DNA of 64,000 bases from Janthinobacterium silvisoli (GTDB lineage Bacteria > Pseudomonadota > Gammaproteobacteria > Burkholderiales > Burkholderiaceae_D), in the NCBI RefSeq assembly GCF_014200725.1, contig NZ_JACHCL010000002.1, forward strand, positions 868,001 to 932,000. Reading direction: 5' to 3'. Shown here in pieces: positions 18,021 through 26,478 of this stretch (positions are counted from its first letter, which is position 1; every line of letters begins with the position of its first letter). The position numbers and the translations under genes are program-made. Below the pieces are notes generated by a model, which was not told the origin of the DNA, did no database searches, and saw only the letters and a program-made list of their open reading frames with translations.

Positions 18021-18872
18021 TCACTTGGCTAATGCAGCCTTGACCGCTTCCGCCAGGGTGCGCGTCGGACGCTTGATCAACGCGCTCAATTGCTTGCCAT
18101 TGTCTTCCAGGGCACCCTTGGCCGCGCCCGCATCGGAATCTGACAGCAGGTCGGCAAAACCTTCCGGCACGCCCACGCCAACCAGCGCCGCCTTGAAGTC
18201 CGCCTGCGGCAAATCCTTGTAGACGATGGCCTTGCCCGACTGGCGCGCCACTTCGGCGGCGTAGTCGCTCAGGGTGAAACCACTATCGCCGGCCAATTCG
18301 TACACGGCTTGCGGTGTATCCGCGGTCAGTACGGCAGCAGCAGCAGCCGCATAATCGTCGCGCGCCGCCGACGAGAAACGTCCTTGCTGGGCCGCGCCCA
18401 AGACCACGCCATGCTCCAGCACGGGCGCCAGGTGCTCCACATGGTTTTCCAGGTACCAGCCATTGCGCAAGATGCTCGATGGCAGGCCAGAAGCACGAAT
18501 GGCTTTTTCAGTCGTGACATGTTCGGCCGCCAGGCCCAGCGGCGTGGTGTCGGCACGCAGCAAACTGGTGTAGGTCAGCAGGCTGACGCCGGCGCGCTTG
18601 GCCGCATCGATCACGTTCTGGTGCTGGGTAGCGCGCTGGCCCACTTCGCTCGATGAAATCAGGAGGATTTTCGTCGCGCCCTTGAAAGCAGCGTCGAGAC
18701 TGGCGCCATCGTTGTAATCAGCCTGGCGCACTTGCACACCTTGCTCTGCCAGATGAACGGCCTTGGCCGGATTGCGCACGGCGGCGATGATATTGCCTGC
18801 AGGTACGGTTTTGAGCAGGTTGGCGATGACGAGCTGGCCCAGATTGCCTGTGGCGCCGGTAATGACGATCAT
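18021..18872 (-). CDS. qorB: NAD(P)H:quinone oxidoreductase, QorB/YtfG type
   Basis: 283 residues, close to E. coli QorB (286). Atypical short-chain dehydrogenase of the NmrA-like group: nucleotide-binding ITGATGNLGQLVIANLL at the N terminus, then ILLISSSEVGQRATQHQNVIDAAKRAGV, LLRADTT and LRNGWYLENH, all typical of QorB. It reduces quinones with NADPH and is thought to protect against quinone and electrophile stress. It is divergent from an HxlR-type regulator 121 bases away, the same arrangement as ytfG/ytfH in enterics. Confidence 0.9.
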   Translation of the reverse strand: MIVITGATGNLGQLVIANLLKTVPAGNIIAAVRNPAKAVHLAEQGVQVRQADYNDGASLDAAFKGATKILLISSSEVGQRATQHQNVIDAAKRAGVSLLTYTSLLRADTTPLGLAAEHVTTEKAIRASGLPSSILRNGWYLENHVEHLAPVLEHGVVLGAAQQGRFSSAARDDYAAAAAAVLTADTPQAVYELAGDSGFTLSDYAAEVARQSGKAIVYKDLPQADFKAALVGVGVPEGFADLLSDSDAGAAKGALEDNGKQLSALIKRPTRTLAEAVKAALAK

Positions 18873-18905
18873 GATTTTTCCTTTGAAGGTGAGTGGTGTG
18901 GATCT

Positions 18906-18955
18906 ATAATACGGTCATTACTTTCGAATTGTAAGTACGTACCTTTTTGTAAGTA
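18906..18955 (-). promoter_or_regulatory. qorB promoter and putative HxlR operator
   Basis: On the minus strand, TTACAA (18934-18929), 17-bp spacer and TATTAT (18911-18906) form a good sigma-70 promoter for qorB. The word TTGTAAGTA occurs at 18929-18937 and again at 18947-18955, 18 bp apart, with a palindromic TACGTA between them. The first copy covers the -35 box, a fitting place for the divergent HxlR-type repressor. Confidence 0.5.
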
Positions 18956-18993
18956 TGAAGATAAACGTATCAGACGCCCCAAGGAACCCTATC

Positions 18994-19422
18994 ATGGACA
19001 TCGACACACCCGGCGCCAGCCTGCGCGCTGCCCTGACCCGCCAAAACCAGGGCGCGCAGCTGATGGCAGCCGCCTGCCCGTCACGCGCCGTGCTCAGCCA
19101 CCTGACCAGCCGCTGGGCGGTGCTGGTGCAAGTATTGCTGCTGAGCGGTACGCGCCGTTTCAGCGAATTGCGCCGTGAAGTGGGTGGCGTCAGCGAAAAA
19201 ATGCTGGCGCAAACGCTGGACGCCCTTGTCAGTGACGGTTTTGTGCTGCGCCAGGCTTACCTGGTGATCCCGCCGAAAGTCGAATACAGCCTGACGCCGC
19301 TGGGACGCGAAGCGGCCGAACGGCTGGCGGTGCTGGTCGACTGGATAGAGGATAATTATCCACGCATCGAACAGGCGCGCGAGGACGTCAAAGCCGCCGG
19401 GGACGTCGCCAGGGCAGCTTGA
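18994..19422 (+). CDS. HxlR/DUF24-family transcriptional regulator (QorR/YtfH-like)
   Basis: 142 residues from ATG 18994, with AAGGAA upstream; ATG 18955 in the same frame overlaps the operator-like repeats and is less likely. Single winged helix: a Cys near the N terminus (AACPSRAVLSHLTSRWAVLVQVLLLSG), then RRFSELRREVGGVSEKMLAQTLDALVSDGFVLRQAY and VEYSLTPLGREAAERL. HxlR proteins often sense electrophiles or quinones through that conserved N-terminal Cys. Its divergent neighbour qorB is the obvious target. Confidence 0.88.
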   Translation: MDIDTPGASLRAALTRQNQGAQLMAAACPSRAVLSHLTSRWAVLVQVLLLSGTRRFSELRREVGGVSEKMLAQTLDALVSDGFVLRQAYLVIPPKVEYSLTPLGREAAERLAVLVDWIEDNYPRIEQAREDVKAAGDVARAA

Positions 19423-19531
19423 TCAAGCAGGCTTTACCAACGAAAATTATCGTATTGATAATATACTTTCCATTACCTTGATGTAATATCAGCGACACGG
19501 ATCTGCAGACAGGCATAAGGGGTGCAATGCC

Positions 19532-21790
19532 ATGAATCAGTTGATGTCCTCACTCGCTGACCGGGCCAAGGTGCTACTGGTCAGCAATGCGACAAATGAC
19601 GTGCGCGAACTGCTGTATGTGCTGGACCGGCATAACCTCGGCACGGGTGTGGCCGGCGATATCGATGAAGGCGTGCAACTGGCCGCCCACGGCACCGATC
19701 TGATTTTGCTCGACGCGGCGCTGGCTGGCACGAATATCGGCGCGACCTGCATGCGGCTGCGCAATGCTGGCGGGCGCCATGGCGTGCCGCTGCTGCTGAT
19801 GTCGGCCACGCCCAGCGCCGAGGAGCAGGGCCGCAGCGTAGGCGCCGGCGCCAGCGACTATATCAAGATGCCCTTCAATGCGCGCGATGTGGCAGAAAAA
19901 ATCCTGATGGAACTGGCGCTGTACAAGGCAGATGCAAAGGAAAATACCAAGGCAGCCGCGCCCCCGCCTGCCGCTGCCGTCCCACCGCGCCCCTTGCATC
20001 CACAGACACTGGAAGTCAATTACCACTCGATCCTGGCCGGTTCGCCCGACGCCGTGCTGCTGTTCGATATCGATAATGAGGTGCTGATCGATTCCAACCA
20101 TCTGGCGGAAGAACTGTTCGGCTTGCCACAGGCAGCGCTGCTGCAAGGCGGCCTTGTGCCGCTATTTCCGCAAAAACAGGCCGACGGCCAGCCGTCGATG
20201 CAACTGCTGCAGCAAAAGCTGGACGCCACCCTGCAAGGCAGGATCGCAGCCTTCCGCGCCACCTGCCGCCATCGCGACAATCACCCTATCGAGTGCGAAA
20301 TCCGCTTGATGCGCCTGGCCGTGCCGGGCCGCCAGCTGGTGCATACGCGCGTGGCCGACTTGACCGAACGCAACCTGGCCGAAGCCTTGCGGGCGGGACA
20401 AAATACCTTGCTGGAAATGGTGGCCAAGGGTGCGCCGCTGATCCCCACGCTGGACCGGCTACTGCTGCTGATCGAAGGCCAGTCGCGCGGCGTGTATTGC
20501 TCCATCATGCTGCTCGACGACGATGGGCGACATATGCACAGCGCGTCCGGACCCAGTTTGCCGCCCGAGTACATGGCCTTGCTGGAAGGCGCGGAAATCG
20601 GCCCCGGTGTGGGCTCCTGCGGTACCGCCATGTTCCGGCGAGAAGCCGTGGTCGTCAGCGACATCATGCACGATCCGCTGTGGGCGCCCTACCGCGAACT
20701 GGCCGCGCAATTCGGCCTGCGCGCCTGCTGGTCGCGGCCCATCTTCAGCCAGGATGGCGTCGTGCTGGGCTCGTTTGCCATGTATTACCGCGAAGTGCGC
20801 AGCCCTAACGCGCAAGACCTGAGCCTGATCGATGCGGCGACCGACATGGCCGGCATCGCGATCAGCCGCATGCGCCATGAACGCGAACTGCAGCGCCACC
20901 GCACCCACCTGGAAGACCTGGTGGCCGAACGCACGGCCGCCCTCACCCTGGCCAAGGAACAGTCAGAGCAAGCCAACCGCGAACTGGCAGCCGCGCTGGA
21001 AAACCTGTCCATCACGCAGGCCGAACTGGTACGGCGCGACAAGCTGGCCGCGCTGGGGGCGCTGGTGGCCGGCATCGCGCATGAACTCAATACGCCGATC
21101 GGCAACAGCCTGGTAGTGGCCACCACCATGGCCGAAAACACGCGCAACATCCAGGCTGGCCTGCAGGATGGCTTGCGCAGATCGGAACTGGACACCTACC
21201 TGGCGCAGGCAGGCGAAGCGGACGCCATCATGCTGCGCAACCTGCAGCGCGCGGCCGACCTGGTGTCGAGCTTCAAGCAGATCGCCGTGGACCGCACCCG
21301 CTCGCAACGGCGCCATTTCCAGCTGCGCCAGTTCATCGCCGAACAGATGGTGCCGATGTCGGCGCAACTGAAAGAGGCCCGCGTGAGCCTGGCACAAGAC
21401 GTGCCGGACGACCTGGCCATGGACAGCTACCCCGGCCCGCTGGGGCAAGTGCTGGCCAATCTGCTGGAAAACTGTTTGCGGCATGCCTTCGATGGCCGCA
21501 GCGGCGGCGCCATCATCATCGCAGCGCACGGCAGCGACGATGGACAAACGGTCACCGTCTCGGTATCCGACAATGGCACGGGCATCAGCGCCCACGACCT
21601 GCCGCATATCTACGACCCCTTCTTCACCACCACGCTCGGTTCCGGCAGCTCGGGCCTGGGCCTGCACGTGGCGCACAACATCGTCACGGGTGTGCTGGGC
21701 GGGCATATCGACGCTGCCAGCGATGCAGGCGGCGGCACCACCTTTACCATGCAATTGCCCGCCGTGGCGCCCCAGCCGGCCGACTCTTGA
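19532..21790 (+). CDS. Hybrid sensor histidine kinase: REC-PAS-GAF-HisKA-HATPase
   Basis: 752 residues, AAGGGG ribosome site. Receiver domain (residues ~12-130) with phosphoacceptor Asp in LILLDAAL and conserved Lys in YIKMPF. PAS domain (~160-285). GAF domain (~300-440) with GVGSCGTAMFRREAVVVSDIMHDPLW. A coiled coil (~450-500) leads to the H-box LVAGIAHELNTPIGNSLVVA and the ATPase with N-box LLENCLRHAFD, SDNGTGIS and SSGLGLHVAHNIV. No membrane segment, so it should be cytosolic. The N-terminal receiver suggests input from another kinase. The output regulator is not in the window. Upstream, an ATTATC-N5-GATAAT inverted repeat lies at 19446-19462. Confidence 0.9.
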   Translation: MNQLMSSLADRAKVLLVSNATNDVRELLYVLDRHNLGTGVAGDIDEGVQLAAHGTDLILLDAALAGTNIGATCMRLRNAGGRHGVPLLLMSATPSAEEQGRSVGAGASDYIKMPFNARDVAEKILMELALYKADAKENTKAAAPPPAAAVPPRPLHPQTLEVNYHSILAGSPDAVLLFDIDNEVLIDSNHLAEELFGLPQAALLQGGLVPLFPQKQADGQPSMQLLQQKLDATLQGRIAAFRATCRHRDNHPIECEIRLMRLAVPGRQLVHTRVADLTERNLAEALRAGQNTLLEMVAKGAPLIPTLDRLLLLIEGQSRGVYCSIMLLDDDGRHMHSASGPSLPPEYMALLEGAEIGPGVGSCGTAMFRREAVVVSDIMHDPLWAPYRELAAQFGLRACWSRPIFSQDGVVLGSFAMYYREVRSPNAQDLSLIDAATDMAGIAISRMRHERELQRHRTHLEDLVAERTAALTLAKEQSEQANRELAAALENLSITQAELVRRDKLAALGALVAGIAHELNTPIGNSLVVATTMAENTRNIQAGLQDGLRRSELDTYLAQAGEADAIMLRNLQRAADLVSSFKQIAVDRTRSQRRHFQLRQFIAEQMVPMSAQLKEARVSLAQDVPDDLAMDSYPGPLGQVLANLLENCLRHAFDGRSGGAIIIAAHGSDDGQTVTVSVSDNGTGISAHDLPHIYDPFFTTTLGSGSSGLGLHVAHNIVTGVLGGHIDAASDAGGGTTFTMQLPAVAPQPADS

Positions 21791-21839
21791 ACGCTGGTAG
21801 CGCTACAATATGCGCAAGCATTCTTCTGGAGCCACAAGC

Positions 21840-22037
21840 ATGATGAAATACTGTATCGCCGTCGCCCTGCTGGCCGCCTGCGCTGGCGCCTCGGCCGAAC
21901 CGGCACCCTGGTACAAATGGCGCAGCAAGGTCGATGGCACCCTGTCGTGCGCCCAGTCCACGCTGGGATTTGGCTGGGAACTGGCCTCCGGCCCCTACAA
22001 AGATAGCCGTTGCGAAAAACCGGCGCCTGTTAAATAA
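21840..22037 (+). CDS. Small secreted protein, unknown function
   Basis: 65 residues from ATG 21840 (or 21843), GGAG eight bases upstream. Residues 1-20 form a signal peptide (MKYCIAVALLAACAGASA). The mature ~45 residues carry PWYKWRSKVDGTLSCAQSTLGFGWELASGPYKDSRCEK, with two Cys that could form a disulfide in the periplasm. Such short W/Y-rich secreted proteins are seen in related bacteria without an assigned role. It lies 49 bases after the kinase gene and could be co-transcribed with it. Confidence 0.65.
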   Translation: MMKYCIAVALLAACAGASAEPAPWYKWRSKVDGTLSCAQSTLGFGWELASGPYKDSRCEKPAPVK

Positions 22038-22159
22038 TGGGGGCATAACAACACGGGGCAACCGGCTTGACCTTAAGCGCTGGCAGTTAGCAGTTGACAA
22101 TGAGCGGCGTCGAACAAGTATGAAAGATAACAAGTATCTATTCAAACCGAGGAGACCAC

Positions 22160-22747
22160 ATGTTTACCAATCCCGAACAATTCGCAACGGCCACCAAGGC
22201 CCTGTTTGAATTCCAGCTGATGACCTTCAACACCCTGACCACCAAGGCCGTGCAAGGCGTGGAGCAGGTCTTGGCGCTGAACATGGCCACCGCCAAATCC
22301 GGTATCGAAGACAGCATCGCAGCCGGCAAGGAAATCAGTCAGGCCAAGGACCCGAAAGCAGCCGTGGCTGCGGCAGCCGCCCAGTTGCAACCGGGTGTGG
22401 CGGGCGCGAAAGCGTATAAGCAGCAACTGGACGACATCATCAAGGAAATCCATACGGAATTCACCACGGCCGCCGAAGCCCATGTGGCTGAAGCGAAAAG
22501 CAATTTGAGCGCGCTGATTTACGACGTGACGAAAAACGTGCCGCCCGGTTCGGAAAACGCCGTCGCCATCGTCAAGGCCGCCATCGACAACGCCTTCCTC
22601 GGCTACGAGCAAGTGACCAAGGCCACCAGGCAGGCCGTCAAGACCGTGGAAGAACAGATCGCCAAGGCCTCGGCGCAGGTAGCGCAGGCATCGGAAAAGG
22701 CGACGGAGGCAAAACCTGCCGCCAAGCCCAAGGCTGCCAAGAAGTAA
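22160..22747 (+). CDS. phaP: Phasin family protein
   Basis: 195 residues, GGAG ribosome site. Begins MFTNPEQFATATKALFEFQLMTFNTLTTKAVQGVEQVLALNMATAKSGIEDS, the standard phasin opening, then long amphipathic helices (~1-165). The last ~25 residues are Lys/Ala/Pro-rich (KPAAKPKAAKK), like PhaF-type tails that can touch DNA. Phasins coat polyhydroxyalkanoate granules and control their size. A TTGACA lies 61 bases upstream, with a TATGAA 19 bases further, as a possible promoter. No other PHA genes are in the window. Confidence 0.9.
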   Translation: MFTNPEQFATATKALFEFQLMTFNTLTTKAVQGVEQVLALNMATAKSGIEDSIAAGKEISQAKDPKAAVAAAAAQLQPGVAGAKAYKQQLDDIIKEIHTEFTTAAEAHVAEAKSNLSALIYDVTKNVPPGSENAVAIVKAAIDNAFLGYEQVTKATRQAVKTVEEQIAKASAQVAQASEKATEAKPAAKPKAAKK

Positions 22748-22757
22748 AACCAGGAAA

Positions 22758-22787
22758 CAGGAGCTGGTCCTCGGATCAGCTCCCGAC
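22758..22787. terminator. Hairpin between convergent phasin and SufR-like genes
   Basis: GGAGCTGGTCC and GGATCAGCTCC pair around a very short loop. No strong T-run follows on either strand, so it may be a weak bidirectional terminator. Confidence 0.35.
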
Positions 22788-23402
22788 TGGCACTATCTTG
22801 TACACGCAGCGCCTGCCACCATCAAGCAGGTGCTCACTACGCTCCACCGTGCAATCATCCCCCAGCACCCGCTGAAAAATAGCCAGCTCCGAACGGCAGA
22901 AATTCTGGCATGCCGTGGCAGCCGCGCAGATGGGGCAATGGTTTTCCACCAGTAGCACGCTGCCGTCATCCTGCACTTCCGCATTGGCCATATAGCCTTC
23001 ACCATCGCGGGCCACGGCCAGCAAGTTCACCCGCTGCAGCAAAGTGCTGTCGCCGTCGATCAGCTTGCGGTAAGCCGCTTCACTGCTCTGCTCGCGCGCG
23101 GCGATCAGTTTATCAAGGCCTGCCTCACCAAACAGCGTTTTCACTTGCGCGATCAATTCCAGGGTCAGGTCGGCATGGCGGTCGGGAAAGCGCGCATGGC
23201 CTGCCTCGCTCAATTGCCAGCGCCGCGACGGACGGCCCACCTTGTCGGCCACGTCCTCGAAGAGCAGCAAGCCTTTCTCTTGCCCCGCCTCCAGCTGGCG
23301 GCGCGCGCCCATCGACGTAATGTCGAGCAGGACCGCCAGTTGCTGCGCCGTTTGCGGCCCCCGCATCTTCAGCAGGAACAAGGTCTGCTCAAAGGTATTC
23401 AC
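22776..23402 (-). CDS. SufR-like winged-helix regulator with Cys-rich C-terminal site
   Basis: 208 residues. N-terminal helix-turn-helix: FLLKMRGPQTAQQLAVLLDITSMGARRQLEAGQEKGLLLFEDVADKVGRPSRRWQLSEAGHARFPDRHADL, which is typical of the DeoR/SufR group. The C-terminal domain has HCPICAAATACQNFC around residues 155-170, giving four Cys that could hold an iron-sulfur cluster as in cyanobacterial SufR. It is the second gene of an operon with the MFS gene and overlaps it by four bases (ATGA), so it likely regulates that transporter. Whether it senses Fe-S status, nitrosative stress or a drug cannot be told. Confidence 0.82.
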   Translation of the reverse strand: MNTFEQTLFLLKMRGPQTAQQLAVLLDITSMGARRQLEAGQEKGLLLFEDVADKVGRPSRRWQLSEAGHARFPDRHADLTLELIAQVKTLFGEAGLDKLIAAREQSSEAAYRKLIDGDSTLLQRVNLLAVARDGEGYMANAEVQDDGSVLLVENHCPICAAATACQNFCRSELAIFQRVLGDDCTVERSEHLLDGGRRCVYKIVPVGS

Positions 23403-24622
23403 GCTACCACCTCTGGCGCGACAGCGTCGCTGCTGGCCAGTTCGCGGCGCCAGTTATTCAGGCGCCAGGCGGCCCAGGCACCGCTGCAGGCGCCGGCGAT
23501 GAGGATCAAGCGCGTATCGATCAATATCAGTGCGGAGCCTGCCAGCGCGACGACGATATTGGCAATGCAAAAAGTGGTGGCCAGCAAACCCATCACGGCG
23601 CCCTGCCCGTGTGCGCTGAAGCGCTCGGCGCACCAGCCCTGGATCACGGTGTTATACAAGGCATTCGGTATGCCGAATAGCACGATGGCCACGATGCCTA
23701 CCCAGATATTGCCCAGCGCCAAGATCCCTACGGCCAAGGCCACGCCACAGGCATACCAGCTGGCGCGCAACAACGGTGGTAGCCGGTTCGGCCCGCCCGT
23801 CAGCAGCGAAGTGATGGTCATGGTGCCGCACAGACCCACATTCACCCAGGAAATCGCCTGCGCATTGTAGCCAGCCATTTCAACCAGCCAAAGAGGATAA
23901 AATTCGTAGAAACTGGCCACGCCGCAAGTCAGCGCCAGCTGCACGATAAACAAGGTACGCAATTGCTCGTGGCGCAGCAAGTTCAGCGAATGACGGTCGC
24001 GCGCCACCTGCCACCACGAGGTGGTCAGCAGCGATGGCGCTTCACGCGGCAAGGCGATGGCCACCAGCGGCACCACCAGCAGCAAGGCGATCGCCGCAAT
24101 CCAGAATGGCACGGTAATGCCCCACACCAGGGTAGCCCCCGCCAGGATAGGGCCCAGCAGCCAGCCCAGATAAAATGCACCGTTCAGCCAGGACATGGCG
24201 CGCAAACGCAAGGAACCCTGCAACTGGTCAGCCAGCATGGCGCGGGCCACGGAGCTGTTACCTTCCAGCAGCCCGGTAATAAAACGGGCCACGATAAACA
24301 GCGGATACGACTGGATTACCAGCGCCCAGGCCGTAATCGCATGGCCTAGCGCGGCGCCCAGCGCCGTGAGCATCAGCAAGGGGCGGCGGCCATAGCGGTC
24401 CGACAGCGGGCCCAGCACGGCTGAACCGATCAGCAAACCCAGCGGATTGATGGTCAGCGCCAGGCCGAACAGCAATTTGGACGGCAAGCCCAGGAAATGA
24501 TTGAAATTATTGGCTGCTTCGGCCGCGAACAGCGGTGGCAGTATCGGGTAAGGAAGGGAGGCGCCGATGGTGGAAAGCAGCCCCAGCAAACAGGCGGCAG
24601 TGATCAGGATGACATTTTTCAT
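23399..24622 (-). CDS. MFS transporter
   Basis: 407 residues from ATG 24622 (MKNVILITAACLLGLLSTIGASLPYPILPPLF); an upstream in-frame start at 24679 would run into the promoter. Twelve hydrophobic segments are visible. The signature loop between helices 2 and 3 reads GPLSDRYGRRPLLML, and ARFITGLLEGNSSVARAMLAD lies in helix 4/5, as in drug/H+ antiporters of the TetA type. Substrate unknown. It is transcribed first, with the SufR-like regulator following by ATGA overlap. Confidence 0.85.
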   Translation of the reverse strand: MKNVILITAACLLGLLSTIGASLPYPILPPLFAAEAANNFNHFLGLPSKLLFGLALTINPLGLLIGSAVLGPLSDRYGRRPLLMLTALGAALGHAITAWALVIQSYPLFIVARFITGLLEGNSSVARAMLADQLQGSLRLRAMSWLNGAFYLGWLLGPILAGATLVWGITVPFWIAAIALLLVVPLVAIALPREAPSLLTTSWWQVARDRHSLNLLRHEQLRTLFIVQLALTCGVASFYEFYPLWLVEMAGYNAQAISWVNVGLCGTMTITSLLTGGPNRLPPLLRASWYACGVALAVGILALGNIWVGIVAIVLFGIPNALYNTVIQGWCAERFSAHGQGAVMGLLATTFCIANIVVALAGSALILIDTRLILIAGACSGAWAAWRLNNWRRELASSDAVAPEVVA

Positions 24623-24662
24623 GCGAGCTCGGTGGGTATCTTGATTATGTGTGTATGGAAAG

Positions 24663-24691
24663 AATATACGCGGGAGCACAATATAAGTAAA
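24663..24691 (-). promoter_or_regulatory. Promoter of the MFS/SufR-like operon
   Basis: On the minus strand, TTTACT (24691-24686), 17-bp spacer and TATATT (24668-24663), about 40 bases upstream of the MFS start. Good sigma-70 spacing. Confidence 0.5.
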
Positions 24692-24766
24692 CTAAAATGT
24701 TTATTTATGTGTGCAGGCAGGTCAGAAAGATGAAATCGCTGGGCAAGCAGCGGGCGAAGGTTTAAA

Positions 24767-24782
24767 CTGTATATAAACACAG
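24767..24782 (+). promoter_or_regulatory. LexA (SOS) box upstream of the FAN1/helicase operon
   Basis: CTGTATATAAACACAG is an exact CTGT-N8-ACAG match with an A/T-dominated centre and flanks A...TA, close to the enterobacterial SOS consensus. It lies 38 bases upstream of the fan1 ATG and directly precedes a TAAAAT -10-like box (24783-24788), so LexA bound here would cover the promoter. The same site is 145 bases from the divergent MFS start, probably too far to control it. Confidence 0.8.
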
Positions 24783-24819
24783 TAAAATCTTCTTATTTTA
24801 GAATTACCCTATCGTCACC

Positions 24820-26478
24820 ATGTTGAGAGTCCTGGAAAATCCCCTGTACTATCTGGACAATTTCCAGGGCGTGCTGAACTGGATCAGCGAGCGTTATGCC
24901 GATTTGCTGAGCCCTGAAGAAACGCGCTTCATTAGCCGGTTCGCATTATTGCCGCTGCCTTCGCGCGCACTATTTGTGCGTCTGGTGATGCGCAAGGGTT
25001 GTCTGTTCCGCGCCAGCAAACTCAACTACGAGGAAATCGGCGACACACGCGCCGCCGCCCTGCCCTTGCTGGAATTAAAATGGGTAGAGCTGGACCCTGC
25101 CATTTCGCTTGATGCACTGTTTGAGTTGCTGCTGAAACCCGAAATCAGCCAGGCATTCCAGCTTGCCGCTCCCTTGAAAGCGGCCCGCAAGGCCGAGCAA
25201 CTGGAAGCGCTGCGCGAGCAATATTCGCAGGAGCAAGCCTTCTCGGCCTGGTATCCGGCATCCGATGATCTGCTGTACCGGATTGACAATCAAGACCTGT
25301 GCGACCGGCTGCGCCTGATTTACTTTGGCAACTACCACCAGGACTGGTCGGAATTCGTGCTGTCCGACCTGGGCGTGTACCAGTACGAAAAAGTGGAATT
25401 TTCCAGCCAGTCGCGCGGTTTTGGCACGCGCCAGGATATCGAGCTTTATGAAATGCTGCACCAGTGCCGCGAGCGCTTCAATGAAGGCGTAGAGCCTGCC
25501 GACGTGCTGCTGCAACTGGGAACGCTGGCGGCGCGCGATGCACACAATCCCTGGCTGGCCAGCCGCCGTGAAAAGCTGCAATTCCAGATCGGGCAGCACC
25601 TGGAGAAATGCCAGGATTGGCTCGCCGCCTACCGCGCTTATGCCGATTGCCGCTATCCCGGTGCGCGCGCCCGCGCCATCCGCGTGCTGGAAAAAGATAC
25701 ACAGCCGCAAGCGGCCTATGACAGGCTGATCATCGCGCTGGAAGCGCCGGAAAGCGAGGCAGAGCGCCAGTTGCTGCTACGCATGGCGCCCCGCTTGCGG
25801 CGCACGCTCGGCCACCCGAAACAGCCGGCAGTCGCGGCCGTGCAAGCGGTCCGCATCGACCTGCTGCTGCCGCCGCCACAGCAAGCGTGTTATGTGGAAG
25901 CGGTAGTGCAACAACACCTGGCGCAAGACGACGCGCCCGTGTATTACGTGGAAAATACCCTGCTCAACTCGCTGTTTGGCTTGCTGTGCTGGCAGGCCAT
26001 CTTCAAGGCTATTCCCGGCGCCTTTTTTCACCCGTTTCACCGGGGTCCGGCCGACTTGCACAACGCTGACTTTTACCCACGCCGCAGCGGCGATTTCCAG
26101 GCTTGCCTGGCAAAGCTCGACAGCGGCGCCTACCAGGCGACGATACGCTCCACCTACGCTGCCAAGGCAGGCATCGTTTCGCCATTCGTCAGTTGGGAAG
26201 TCCTCGATGATGGCTTGCTGGAGCTGGCACTGACTTGCATCCCCGCCATGCATTTGAAAAAGGCGTTTGAACGTATCTTGCTCGACATCAAAAGCAACCG
26301 CAGCGGCTTGCCCGACCTGATCCAGTTCTGGCCAGCCGAACGGCGCTACCGCATGATCGAAGTCAAAGGCCCGGGCGACCGCCTGCAAGACAACCAGCAG
26401 CGCTGGATCGCCTATTGCGCCCAGCACGCCATGCCGATCAGCGTGTGCTATCTGCAATGGCAGGACGTACGCGTATGA
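24820..26478 (+). CDS. fan1: FAN1-type VRR-NUC nuclease
   Basis: 552 residues, close to Pseudomonas FAN1 (~559). N-terminal winged/SAP-like region (LLSPEETRFISRFALLPLPSRALFVRLVMRKGCLFRASKL), a helical TPR-like middle, and a C-terminal VRR-NUC domain (~430-552). The PD-(D/E)XK catalytic set is visible: D499 in SGLPDL, E514 and K516 in IEVKGPGDRL, with the QRWI that follows in the family. The 15-residue spacing between D and E matches the bacterial enzyme. FAN1 cuts 5' flaps and digests DNA past interstrand crosslinks. The next gene starts inside its stop codon (ATGA). An upstream LexA box suggests SOS induction. Confidence 0.92.
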   Translation: MLRVLENPLYYLDNFQGVLNWISERYADLLSPEETRFISRFALLPLPSRALFVRLVMRKGCLFRASKLNYEEIGDTRAAALPLLELKWVELDPAISLDALFELLLKPEISQAFQLAAPLKAARKAEQLEALREQYSQEQAFSAWYPASDDLLYRIDNQDLCDRLRLIYFGNYHQDWSEFVLSDLGVYQYEKVEFSSQSRGFGTRQDIELYEMLHQCRERFNEGVEPADVLLQLGTLAARDAHNPWLASRREKLQFQIGQHLEKCQDWLAAYRAYADCRYPGARARAIRVLEKDTQPQAAYDRLIIALEAPESEAERQLLLRMAPRLRRTLGHPKQPAVAAVQAVRIDLLLPPPQQACYVEAVVQQHLAQDDAPVYYVENTLLNSLFGLLCWQAIFKAIPGAFFHPFHRGPADLHNADFYPRRSGDFQACLAKLDSGAYQATIRSTYAAKAGIVSPFVSWEVLDDGLLELALTCIPAMHLKKAFERILLDIKSNRSGLPDLIQFWPAERRYRMIEVKGPGDRLQDNQQRWIAYCAQHAMPISVCYLQWQDVRV